DNA from: Akkermansiaceae bacterium UBA956
GTDB lineage: Bacteria > Verrucomicrobiota > Verrucomicrobiia > Verrucomicrobiales > Akkermansiaceae
Assembly (NCBI GenBank): GCA_002293145.1
Contig: DBCO01000027.1
Location: 310,001 to 374,000 of the forward strand
Length of the DNA stretch: 64,000 nucleotides
Reading direction: 5' to 3'
Shown here one piece after another: positions 27,852 through 36,364 of the stretch; position 1 is the first letter of the stretch, and each line of letters begins with the position of its first letter. Made by a program: the position numbers and the translations under genes. The notes beneath the pieces were generated by a model that worked only from the letters and a program-made list of their open reading frames with translations, searched no databases and was not told the origin of the DNA.

Positions 27852-27915
27852 AAAAAAATACCGCTCGTCCGAGGTTGCTTCACAACTTCACAACTTCGCA
27901 ACGAGCGGTTTTTTT
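27852..27915. terminator. Bidirectional terminator between the DUF1080 gene and leuS
   Basis: Stem ACCGCTCGT (27860-27868) with ACGAGCGGT (27901-27909), a 32-base loop, a run of seven A before and seven T after. It serves the DUF1080 gene on one strand and leuS (ending at 27934) on the other. Confidence 0.85.
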
Positions 27916-27933
27916 ATGCTCATTTTCTGCCAC

Positions 27934-30483
27934 TTAGCCAACAACCAAGTTAAGCAATCGGCCTTGCACATAGACGACTTTGCGCATGGACTTGCCGTCG
28001 GTGTATTCCTTGATTTTCGGCGAGGCCAAGGCAACGGCTAATACGGTTTCTTCGTTAGCATCAGGCGCTACGGCGATGCGATCGCGCAGCTTGCCGTTGA
28101 CTTGCACCACGAGTTCAATTTCGTTTTCGATCAGAGCTTCGGCATCGAACTCCGGCCATGCTTGATGGTAGAGCATCGGTGAACCGGGTGCCAAAATCTC
28201 TTGCAATTGCTCAGCGATGTGCGGCGCAAAAGGATTGAGCAAGCGCAGGAAGATCAGGAATTCATCTAACGGAACTTTATCAGCTTGCGTAAAGGCATTG
28301 GTGCAGATCATCATCTGCGAGATTGCGGTGTTGAATGCCATGCGCTCGATGTCATCGGTGACTTTTTTGATCGTCTCGTGCACGACTTTGCGCAACTTGG
28401 CATCGCTGCAAGCAGAGCTTTGAATGCGCGAAGAGATTTGCCACTCACCTGATTGGTTTTCCTCCATCGCGACACGCCATACGCGTGCCAAGAAGCGGTG
28501 TACGCCCTCGACGCCCTTCATTTGCCACGGTTTCACCTGCTCCAGCGGGCCCATGAACATTTCGTAAAGACGCAAGGAGTCGGCGCCATACTCACGGATG
28601 ACGTCATCAGGGTTGACCACGTTACCGACTGACTTCGACATTTTTTGTCCATCTTCGCCGAGGATCAATCCTTGGTTCACCAGTTTTTGGAATGGCTCCG
28701 CGTTACTCAAATGGCCGAGGTCAAACAACACCTTGTGCCAGAATCGCGCGTACAGCAAATGCAGCACGGCGTGTTCGGTGCCGCCGACATAGAGATCGAC
28801 AGCGCCAACTTTACCATCGCCACCCAGCCAATACTGCTCGGCTTCTTTGGAAATGAATGCTTCTTCATTGCGTGGATCACAGTAGCGCAAGTAGTACCAG
28901 CAAGAACCCGCCCATTGCGGCATGGTGTTGGTTTCGCGCTGGGCAGTCTCGCTGTATTTGATCCAATCGGTAGCTTTGATTAAGGGACCGCGCGGATCAC
29001 CCGTTGGCTTGAAGTCTTCCAATTCTGGTTGCAACAAGGGCAATTCGCTCGCAGGAATCGCGGCGTGTTGACCATTCTCCCAAATGATCGGAAAGGGTTC
29101 GCCCCAGTAGCGTTGACGCGAGAACAACCAGTCGCGTAATTTGTATTGCACCTTGCGCGCTCCTTTGCCTTCTTTTTCTAACCAATCGATCATCGCGCGT
29201 TTCGCATCAACCGTGGGCATGCCATCGAGGAACCCGGAATGGATCGCTGTGCCATAGTCGGTGTAGCCTTTCCAATCGTCGCCATCTTTCAAGGGCTCCA
29301 CCACTTGAACAATCGGCAAGGCAAATTTTTCGGCAAAGGCAAAATCGCGCTCGTCGTGGGCGGGCACGGCCATGATCGCTCCGGTTCCATAACCCATCAT
29401 CACGTAGTCGGCGATCCATACGGGAATGTTTTCTCCATTGACGGGATTGATCGCATACGCACCAGTGAACACCCCGGTTTTATCTTTGTTCATCTCACCG
29501 CGCTCCATGTCGGACTTGATGACGCAGGCTTGTACGTAGGCCTCTACTTCAGATCGTTGAGCCTCGGTGGTGATTTCAGCAACCAAGGGATGTTCGGGAG
29601 CCAGCACCATGTAAGTCGCGCCAAATAAGGTATCGGGCCGCGTTGTGAATACGGTAACTTTGTGCGCACCGACTTCAAAATCAACCGTCGCGCCCTCGCT
29701 CTTGCCGATCCAGTTTTTCTGCAATAACTTGATGCCTTCGGGCCAATCCAATGCTTCGATCTCATCGATCAAACGTTCGGCATACGCGGTAATGCGCAGC
29801 ATCCATTGACGCAACGGACGACGCTCGACGATATGGCCTTTGTTGCGCCACTCATCAACCTCTTCGTTAGCCAGCACAGTACCCAAATCGGGCGACCAGT
29901 TGACGGGAGCTTCATGCACGAAGGCCAAACGTACGGCATCGATCTGCTCGCGAGTCCATCCCTCAGCTTGCAGTTCGCTCACAGGCTTGGCTTTTTGCTC
30001 AGCTTCGTTATAATACGAATGATAAAGCTGCAAGAAAATCCACTGTGTCCAGCGCACGTAGGAAGGATCGGTGGTATCGACTTCACGATCCCAGTCATAG
30101 GAAAATCCCAAGTTCTGCAATTGCTTGCGGAAATTTTTAATGTTCGCCTCGGTGGTCACGCGAGGGTGCTGCCCCGTCTTGATAGCGTATTGTTCGGCGG
30201 GCAATCCAAACGCGTCCCAGCCCATCGGGTGCAACACATTGAAGCCACGGCAACGCTTGAAACGGGCCAAAATATCGGTCGCGGTGTAGCCTTCCGGATG
30301 ACCGACGTGAAGGCCGGCGCCGGAGGGATAAGGGAACATATCGAGCACGTAAAACTTCGGCTTCAAGGCATCGAAATCCGCATCGCCAGGTCCTGGAGTG
30401 CGGAATGTTTTTTCGAGATCCCAACGATTTTGCCATTGGGATTCAAAAACATCATAAGGAAATGGTTTGCGGCGCTCGGACAT
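27934..30483 (-). CDS. leuS: Leucyl-tRNA synthetase
   Basis: Charges tRNA-Leu; cytosolic, 849 residues, class Ia. HIGH motif HVGH at residues 59-62 (PYPSGAGLHVGHPEGYTATD), editing domain with TTRPDTLFGATYMVLAPEHPL, and KMSKS loop GQKMSKSVGNVVNPD. The C-terminal anticodon-binding domain includes MICTNAFTQADKVP. Runs convergent with the DUF1080 gene, sharing the terminator. Confidence 0.98.
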   Translation of the reverse strand: MSERRKPFPYDVFESQWQNRWDLEKTFRTPGPGDADFDALKPKFYVLDMFPYPSGAGLHVGHPEGYTATDILARFKRCRGFNVLHPMGWDAFGLPAEQYAIKTGQHPRVTTEANIKNFRKQLQNLGFSYDWDREVDTTDPSYVRWTQWIFLQLYHSYYNEAEQKAKPVSELQAEGWTREQIDAVRLAFVHEAPVNWSPDLGTVLANEEVDEWRNKGHIVERRPLRQWMLRITAYAERLIDEIEALDWPEGIKLLQKNWIGKSEGATVDFEVGAHKVTVFTTRPDTLFGATYMVLAPEHPLVAEITTEAQRSEVEAYVQACVIKSDMERGEMNKDKTGVFTGAYAINPVNGENIPVWIADYVMMGYGTGAIMAVPAHDERDFAFAEKFALPIVQVVEPLKDGDDWKGYTDYGTAIHSGFLDGMPTVDAKRAMIDWLEKEGKGARKVQYKLRDWLFSRQRYWGEPFPIIWENGQHAAIPASELPLLQPELEDFKPTGDPRGPLIKATDWIKYSETAQRETNTMPQWAGSCWYYLRYCDPRNEEAFISKEAEQYWLGGDGKVGAVDLYVGGTEHAVLHLLYARFWHKVLFDLGHLSNAEPFQKLVNQGLILGEDGQKMSKSVGNVVNPDDVIREYGADSLRLYEMFMGPLEQVKPWQMKGVEGVHRFLARVWRVAMEENQSGEWQISSRIQSSACSDAKLRKVVHETIKKVTDDIERMAFNTAISQMMICTNAFTQADKVPLDEFLIFLRLLNPFAPHIAEQLQEILAPGSPMLYHQAWPEFDAEALIENEIELVVQVNGKLRDRIAVAPDANEETVLAVALASPKIKEYTDGKSMRKVVYVQGRLLNLVVG

Positions 30484-30575
30484 GGTCTCGTAATCTCGTT
30501 GTTATTGAGGGGCGGGAGATTGGCGGATTTTTCGGAAAAAGCAAAGCATTTCCATCAACCTGCGCACCGCTCAGC

Positions 30576-32060
30576 CTACTCATCCAAGCGTGCCAAAAAG
30601 GCCTCGGCGGCTTCGCGATGTGCCACTTGCTTGTCGAGAGATTGCTTGTCCCAGGTGCGTGCCATCATCGAAAGGCGCGGGTTTTTCAGGAAAAACTCTC
30701 GGTGATCGGCAATGAAGATCCAGAACAAGCCATCCCACACCGCGCACCAATCGCCACTCGGTTCGTCGGACATTTTTTTCACATAGTTCGATCCCGAGAG
30801 ATACGGTTTGGTGGTAAATGTGCCACCGTCAGCAAATTGTGACATCCCATAGACATTCGGTACCATCACCCAATCATAGGAGTCGACAAACATCTCCATG
30901 AACCAACGATACACATCATCGGGCTTGATGCGGCAGAGTAGAAAAAAGTTCCCCAGCACCATCAGTCGCTCGATGTGATGGCAGTAGCCTTCCGCGAGCA
31001 CCTGACGGATCACCCGATCCACAGGACCGATGCCCGATGTCCCATCATAGAAGCACGATGGCATCGAACGTGTGAAACCCCAGAAATTTCGCACACGAAT
31101 CGCACGACCATGAAACCGATAAATTCCCGCCAAAAATTCCCGCCAACCGATCACCTGACGCACGAATCCCTCTAACGAATTCATCGGCACTTCCGCCTGC
31201 CGCGCGAGCACCGCCGCCACCACGTTGCGCGGATCAAGCAAGCCGATGTTGAGCATCGGCGTGATCGCAGAGTGATAGAGAAAGGTATGTCTCACCGCGA
31301 TAGCATCCTCGTAGATGCCGAACTCATCGAGTCGCTCGTTGATAAATTGCACCAACCAACGCAGAGAATCAACCCGCGTGACCGGCCAACGGAATCCATC
31401 CATGGTTCCTAGGTGATGAGAAAAATTCCGCTGCACATATGCACGGGCTTCACTCAAATCGCCATTGGCACACCATGGCTCACGCACCACCTGGTGCTTC
31501 GCTGGGAGCTTTTTCCGATTCTCTTCATCGAAGGACCAACGCCCTCCCAACGGACCATCGTTTTCGTCGACCAAAACCTTCATACGTTTGCGCTGCGCTT
31601 CATAAAACCGCGCCATGAAGGGCTTTTTACGACCCGCCAATTGTAGTTCCAAAAAATCTGGCGGACTCAGAAAATGCGGACTCGGCGAGATCTGCAAGTT
31701 AACCTTGTTGCGTAGCGCCCAAGCCTGCAATCGACGCGATAGCAAATCATCGTGCGGATCAGCCAAGTGCAAATGTTTCACCGCGCGAGGCAATATTTTC
31801 CCCAACAAAACATCACTGCGTACAGGCTCAGCACAGGGGCAATCAACATAGATAACCTCATGACCACAAGCGTGTAACTCCGCCTGATAGGCCTTCATGC
31901 TAGCGCGATGAAGCAATAGCTTTTGCTGATGAATCAAACAGGGCCATTGCGGATCGTTGCCGAAAAACAACGGGTCTTCGATCAAATAAATCACCCGCCC
32001 TTTTTCCACCGCAGGGTGCTCGGCAAACAATTGGTGCGGATAGATGAGAGTCGCGTCCAT
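30576..32060 (-). CDS. Cryptochrome/photolyase (COG3046/PhrB-like)
   Basis: Flavin-based light-dependent DNA repair or photoreceptor, 494 residues. Family regions: LIYPHQLFAEHPAV, FYEAQRKRMKVLVDEN, GFVRQVIGWREFLAGIYRF, HHIERLMVLGNFFLLC and the active core MVPNVYGMSQFADGGTFTTKPYLSGSNYVKKMSD. In PhrB the following segment carries Cys ligands of a [4Fe-4S] cluster; here it is replaced by a shorter EPSGDWCAVWDGLFW, with one Cys. A flavin reductase gene ends 3 bases upstream, so both are co-transcribed. Start ATG 32060. Confidence 0.9.
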   Translation of the reverse strand: MDATLIYPHQLFAEHPAVEKGRVIYLIEDPLFFGNDPQWPCLIHQQKLLLHRASMKAYQAELHACGHEVIYVDCPCAEPVRSDVLLGKILPRAVKHLHLADPHDDLLSRRLQAWALRNKVNLQISPSPHFLSPPDFLELQLAGRKKPFMARFYEAQRKRMKVLVDENDGPLGGRWSFDEENRKKLPAKHQVVREPWCANGDLSEARAYVQRNFSHHLGTMDGFRWPVTRVDSLRWLVQFINERLDEFGIYEDAIAVRHTFLYHSAITPMLNIGLLDPRNVVAAVLARQAEVPMNSLEGFVRQVIGWREFLAGIYRFHGRAIRVRNFWGFTRSMPSCFYDGTSGIGPVDRVIRQVLAEGYCHHIERLMVLGNFFLLCRIKPDDVYRWFMEMFVDSYDWVMVPNVYGMSQFADGGTFTTKPYLSGSNYVKKMSDEPSGDWCAVWDGLFWIFIADHREFFLKNPRLSMMARTWDKQSLDKQVAHREAAEAFLARLDE

Positions 32061-32063
32061 CAC

Positions 32064-32690
32064 TCACAAACGTCTTGGTTGCCGATCTGCTTTGGCATAC
32101 GCGAAGCGTGCCAGCGGCGTGATGCCAAAATAAGTATCCAGCGCAGTCGAGGCCACAGACTCCAGCGCGCACAAGTCAAGCGAACCATCATCTGCCACCG
32201 ACTCGGTCTGCACAATGCTCACTCTTCCAATGATCATCAGCGTGCCATTTGCCGCGATATCGAGAACGTCCTCGAGCACCATACCAATGCGCAAGCGCGA
32301 TTCCTTCACAAAGGGAGCCGCGTATGAATCTTCCCAATGCTCATGCAATCCCGTAGCCGAAAACTCCGATACCTCCCGTGGATAGCGCGCCGAGCATTGA
32401 TGCGCGGCATCGACCATGCCCACATGCACATGATTGATCGTATACACTTTCGTTTCCAGAATGTTAGCCAGAGTATGACGCTCCACGACATCAGGCCTGC
32501 TAATCATGCCGAGCAACGCGGGATTCGACCCCAGATGCACCACACTCGAAAACGGAGCAAGGTTGGTCTGTCCTGATGCATTCACAGTACCAATCAAGCA
32601 AATCGGCTTCGGTCCGGGCAGTGAGGTGGCAAATTGCACCCGCACCAATTTATCCATGGCGTGAATGTCGCCAGCAGTTATCGTTCGCAT
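32064..32690 (-). CDS. Flavin reductase family (FMN-binding split barrel) protein
   Basis: 208 residues. Split-barrel features: SLPGPKPICLIGTVNASGQTNLAPFSSVVHLGSNPALLG, RHTLANILETKVYTINHV and FVKESRLRIGMVLEDVLDIAANGTLMIIGRV. Proteins of this fold bind FMN or reduce flavins. It is placed immediately upstream of the photolyase and may supply or reduce its flavin; that link is inference. ATG 32690 is chosen over a TTG 12 bases upstream. Confidence 0.82.
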   Translation of the reverse strand: MRTITAGDIHAMDKLVRVQFATSLPGPKPICLIGTVNASGQTNLAPFSSVVHLGSNPALLGMISRPDVVERHTLANILETKVYTINHVHVGMVDAAHQCSARYPREVSEFSATGLHEHWEDSYAAPFVKESRLRIGMVLEDVLDIAANGTLMIIGRVSIVQTESVADDGSLDLCALESVASTALDTYFGITPLARFAYAKADRQPRRL

Positions 32691-32762
32691 ATGAGGCGCC
32701 AACCTAACGCGCCTTTTGGAAAATGCAACTGAAGCGTGTCATGCATCTAGGTTGTGATTTCG

Positions 32763-32772
32763 CCCCCCCCCC
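32763..32772. repeat. C10 homopolymer upstream of trmD
   Basis: Ten consecutive C lie between the flavin reductase gene and trmD, about 62 bases before the trmD start. Such tracts can vary in length by slippage, but no phase-variable gene is evident. Confidence 0.6.
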
Positions 32773-32834
32773 TTGCTTTCCTCCGACACAATCTTGCATT
32801 TTTTCGTCGTTTCCTATAACATTGCCAACACCCG

Positions 32835-33527
32835 ATGATCATTGACATTCTCACGCTATTTCCCGAGATCGCTCTAGCTCCTTTAAGCGAGAGCATCATC
32901 AAGCGTGCACAAGCAGCAGGCGTGGTCACCATCCGCGCACATCAATTGCGCGATTGGGCCACCGACAAGCATCAGAAAACCGACGATACACTCTGTGGCG
33001 GAGGGCAGGGCATGCTACTCAAGCCCGAGCCATTGTTTGCCGCCATTGAGGAGTTGCGAGGCCCTGATACCTTGGTGATTTTGATGACACCACAAGGGCG
33101 CATGCTAAAACAAAAGACCGTGCAAGAGCTATCCACACGCGAGCACATTCTCCTGGTCTGCGGCCATTACGAAGGCGTCGATCATCGCGTCATCGAAAAC
33201 CTCATCGACCTCGAACTCTCCATCGGCGACTACATTCTGACCAATGGCGCGATCGCAGCAGCTGTGCTCACCGATGCTATCGTCCGACTCTTGCCTGGGG
33301 CTCTCGGAGATGAACGCTCGCATGAACAAGAATCTTTTGCCGATGAAAATATGCTAGAATCACCCGCTTATACCAAGCCTGCTGAATTTCGTGGAATGAA
33401 GGTTCCCGAGGTTCTGTTATCCGGTCACCACAAAAACATCGCCGCATGGCAGCAAGAAAAAGCGTTAGAACGAACACAACAAAACCGTCCGGATCTGATG
33501 AAACAGGCTCAAGACTTTCAGCCGTAG
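32835..33527 (+). CDS. trmD: tRNA (guanine37-N1)-methyltransferase
   Basis: Methylates G37 of several tRNAs with SAM, preventing frameshifts. 230 residues. Trefoil-knot motifs: IDILTLFPEIALAPLSESIIKRA, DDTLCGGGQGMLLKPEPLF, ILLVCGHYEGVDHRV, SIGDYILTNGAIAAAVLTDAI and ESPAYTKPAEFRGMKVPEVLLSGHHKNI. No rpsP, rimM or rplS nearby. A run of ten C (32763-32772) lies upstream. Confidence 0.97.
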   Translation: MIIDILTLFPEIALAPLSESIIKRAQAAGVVTIRAHQLRDWATDKHQKTDDTLCGGGQGMLLKPEPLFAAIEELRGPDTLVILMTPQGRMLKQKTVQELSTREHILLVCGHYEGVDHRVIENLIDLELSIGDYILTNGAIAAAVLTDAIVRLLPGALGDERSHEQESFADENMLESPAYTKPAEFRGMKVPEVLLSGHHKNIAAWQQEKALERTQQNRPDLMKQAQDFQP

Positions 33528-33546
33528 GACTTGATATCAAGATGTA

Positions 33547-34650
33547 TCAAAAATCCTTCACGCAGCGGAATCCCGTATGATTCGTTGGAGATTGGCTGTC
33601 TTGAGAATGCCTCGCGCCGGATCGATAGCGAAAGCAATACGAATCGTGACAGAGAAACGATCCTCCTTTGGTCACGCGATGCGGCATGCCACTGGATTTC
33701 TCTCCGGTTTCTCGATTGACCCAAGTCTCTGGGCCTTGTGGATTGTCGCTAGGGCTTACTTGAAAATAATCGGGATCATAAAAATCACTGCAAATCTCCC
33801 ACACATTGCCCGCCGTGTCATAGATTCCAAAGCGATTAGGTGCATAACTTTTCACGGGAGAACTAAAGGCGAATCCATCCTTCGCCGTGTTTTCATTAGG
33901 AAATTCACCCTGCCAACTATTGCACATCGGCTTGCCATCAAGCATCGGCTTATCGCCCCATACGTAAAGTGTTTGCACCAAGCCGCCACGACTCGCATAC
34001 TCCCACTCCGCCTCAGTAGGCAAGCGCTTGCCCGCCCACTTGGCATACGCCGCCGCATCCTCGAAGGTTACGCAGACGACAGGAAAATTTTCTTTGCCGT
34101 CAATGCTACTCGCCTTGCCCATCGGCGCGCGCCAATTCGCATCGGTGTCCCATTTCCACCAATTCAAATACTGCCCTGGCGCAGTCGGATCACCTTGGGT
34201 ATGGGATAGTGGAATGAAAACAATCGAACCTTGCTTGAATGGAAACGGCGGCAGAGATGCCAGCGCCTCCTGCGGAAAGTCTTCCGGCTTCGCCTCCCGC
34301 TCTGCATAGGTCACATAGTTGGTCGCTTTCACAAAGGCCGCAAACTGCGCATTGGTCACCTCCGTCTCATCGATCCAGAAACCATTCACCCGCACCTTGT
34401 GCTGAGGTTTTTCTTCAGGAAACTCCTTGGGACCATACTCCGTTTGAAACAAGCCGCTCGTGCCCATCATGAATTCGCCGCCAGGCAATTTCACCATGCC
34501 CTCTTGCACCACATGCTCCACAGCCGCAGGCTGCGGTAAGGGTGTCAGCGTCGGTTGTTTGCGACAACTCCCTTGCATCATCAGCAGAAGAAAAGCCCCC
34601 GCCACAAAGATGACCGAGCGCGGTGGCATAACGAAATAGATTTGCTTCAT
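33547..34650 (-). CDS. Formylglycine-generating enzyme (SUMF1 family), predicted lipoprotein
   Basis: Oxidises a Cys of sulfatases to formylglycine. 367 residues. The C-terminus holds the complete catalytic site KGGSFLCHDSYCFRYRSGARHS (Cys334 and Cys339), followed by NHTGFRC. Earlier motifs: MVKLPGGEFMMGTSG, VNGFWIDETEVTNAQFAAFV, VVCVTFEDAAAYAKWAGKRLPTEAEWEYA. The N-terminus has a hydrophobic segment ending LMMQGSC, a lipobox, so the enzyme is exported and anchored. It can be paired with the sulfatase at 47 kb. Divergent from hisA with a 47-base gap. Confidence 0.92.
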   Translation of the reverse strand: MKQIYFVMPPRSVIFVAGAFLLLMMQGSCRKQPTLTPLPQPAAVEHVVQEGMVKLPGGEFMMGTSGLFQTEYGPKEFPEEKPQHKVRVNGFWIDETEVTNAQFAAFVKATNYVTYAEREAKPEDFPQEALASLPPFPFKQGSIVFIPLSHTQGDPTAPGQYLNWWKWDTDANWRAPMGKASSIDGKENFPVVCVTFEDAAAYAKWAGKRLPTEAEWEYASRGGLVQTLYVWGDKPMLDGKPMCNSWQGEFPNENTAKDGFAFSSPVKSYAPNRFGIYDTAGNVWEICSDFYDPDYFQVSPSDNPQGPETWVNRETGEKSSGMPHRVTKGGSFLCHDSYCFRYRSGARHSQDSQSPTNHTGFRCVKDF

Positions 34651-34697
34651 TTGGTTCTGGAACTTGCCTTATGATAATGGTTTTCTTGCCCCACGCC

Positions 34698-35462
34698 ATG
34701 ACAAAATTTCGCCCATGCATCGACCTTCATAACGGTCAGGTAAAACAAATCGTCGGCGGTACCCTGCGCGATGATGGGGCCGGACCGCGCGAAAATTTCG
34801 TCTCGGAAAAAAGCGCAACTTGGTATGCCGAAACCTATCGCCGCGATGCCCTCATGGGTGGTCACGTGATTTGTCTTGGCCCAGGCAACAACGAAGCCGC
34901 ACACGAGGCACTCGCCGCATGGCCGGGCGGCTTACAAATCGGCGGTGGCATCCGCCCCGATAACGCCGCAGCTTGGCTCGATGCCGGAGCGAGCCATGTG
35001 ATCGTCACGTCCGCGCTCTTTGATACCAGTGGACGATTTCTCCACGATCAACTCAGCGCGTTCGTACGTGAAGTCGGACACGAGAAATTGGTCATCGATC
35101 TCAGTTGCCGCCGCACCACACGCGGATGGACCGTGGCCATGAACCGTTGGCAAACACTCACTGAGCTCGATATCAACACCTCCACTCTCGACATGCTCGC
35201 TGGGCATTGCGCGGAATTTCTTATTCATGCCGCCGACGTCGAAGGCCTCTGCAATGGCATCGATGAAGAGCTTGTTTCCTTGCTGGGGGCTTGGGGTCAA
35301 ATCCCGCAAACCTATGCCGGAGGTGTTGCCGTCCTCGCCGATGTGCAAAAAGTTCACGATCTCAGCCATGGTCGCATCGATGTCACCGTCGGCAGCGCGC
35401 TCGACTTATTCGGCGGTAGCGGAGTGAAATATACCGACCTCCTCGCCTTCAATCAACGCTAA
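34698..35462 (+). CDS. hisA: HisA isomerase, eukaryotic-type (ProFAR isomerase)
   Basis: Fourth step of histidine synthesis. 254 residues from ATG 34698. FRPCIDLHNGQVKQIVGGTL, FVSEKSATWYAETYRRDALMGGHVI, LQIGGGIRPDNAAAWLDAG, VIDLSCRR, WTVAMNRWQTLTELDIN, FLIHAADVEGLCNGIDEELV and TVGSALDLFGGSGVKYTDL match yeast HIS6 segment by segment rather than the usual bacterial HisA. No other his genes adjoin, which suggests an acquired or ancient divergent copy. It is followed by tatD 19 bases later. Confidence 0.93.
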   Translation: MTKFRPCIDLHNGQVKQIVGGTLRDDGAGPRENFVSEKSATWYAETYRRDALMGGHVICLGPGNNEAAHEALAAWPGGLQIGGGIRPDNAAAWLDAGASHVIVTSALFDTSGRFLHDQLSAFVREVGHEKLVIDLSCRRTTRGWTVAMNRWQTLTELDINTSTLDMLAGHCAEFLIHAADVEGLCNGIDEELVSLLGAWGQIPQTYAGGVAVLADVQKVHDLSHGRIDVTVGSALDLFGGSGVKYTDLLAFNQR

Positions 35463-35481
35463 AACCTCTCGACTCTTTTCC

Positions 35482-36297
35482 ATGCTCATTGACTCCCACT
35501 GCCACCTCGCCTCACACAAATTCGATTCCAGCGAACTCGACGACATCGTTGCCCGCGCCCGCATGCTCGGAGTGCAAAAAATGGTCTCACTCGCGACCTG
35601 CCTCGATGACATTGATGCCAATCTCACGATTGCCGACACCTATCCCGGCATCGGCATCTGCGTTGGCATCCACCCCTGCGATGTCCACAATGCGCCCGAC
35701 GATGCCGTTTCCATCATCGAAACTCACACCGGCGATCACCGCGTCGTCGGCATCGGCGAAACAGGGCTCGACTACTACCATCCCGCGCCCGATGGCTGGG
35801 ATGAAGAAACATTTCGCCAACGTCAGCGCGATTTCCTCGAACAACATTTTCTGTTAGCCAAACGCAGCAATCTCGGCATCGTCATCCACACCCGTGACCG
35901 CAGCGGCTGTCAGTCCTTTGATGACGCGATGGAAATTTACCAACGCCATGCCGACTCGGTACGCGCACTGTTTCACTGCTACATTGGCAATCGTGAAAAT
36001 GCCGACCGCGTCATCACCCTCGGCGGCCTCGTATCCTTCGGCGGCGTATGCACCTTTAAGACTGCCCGCGATGTGTTAGACGTAGTCAGCATTCTGCCAC
36101 GCGAAACATTTCTGCTAGAAACCGATTCACCCTACCTAGCACCTGTGCCACATCGCGGCAAACGCAACGAGCCATCCTTCGTCCGCCACAGCGCAGAATG
36201 CATAGCAGAAGCACGCGACGAGCCACTCACTTTCCTCAGCGAATACACTGGACGCGCCGCGCTGCGATTTTTCCCAAAATTGCTCAATCTGGGCTAG
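35482..36297 (+). CDS. tatD: TatD family deoxyribonuclease
   Basis: Metal-dependent hydrolase in the TIM-barrel amidohydrolase superfamily; DNA repair or turnover. 271 residues. Motifs: MLIDSHCHLASH (metal ligands), GICVGIHPCDV, VVGIGETGLDYYH, FLEQHFLLAKRSNLGIVIHTRD, ALFHCYIGN, FLLETDSPYLAPVPHRGKRNEP and FVRHSAECIA. 19 bases downstream of hisA; probably one transcript. Confidence 0.95.
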   Translation: MLIDSHCHLASHKFDSSELDDIVARARMLGVQKMVSLATCLDDIDANLTIADTYPGIGICVGIHPCDVHNAPDDAVSIIETHTGDHRVVGIGETGLDYYHPAPDGWDEETFRQRQRDFLEQHFLLAKRSNLGIVIHTRDRSGCQSFDDAMEIYQRHADSVRALFHCYIGNRENADRVITLGGLVSFGGVCTFKTARDVLDVVSILPRETFLLETDSPYLAPVPHRGKRNEPSFVRHSAECIAEARDEPLTFLSEYTGRAALRFFPKLLNLG

Positions 36298-36364
36298 GCA
36301 AAACACTAAAAAGCGAGCAATTACAGTCGAAGATTAGCTTACAAAGCTTCTATAAGCAACAGAA

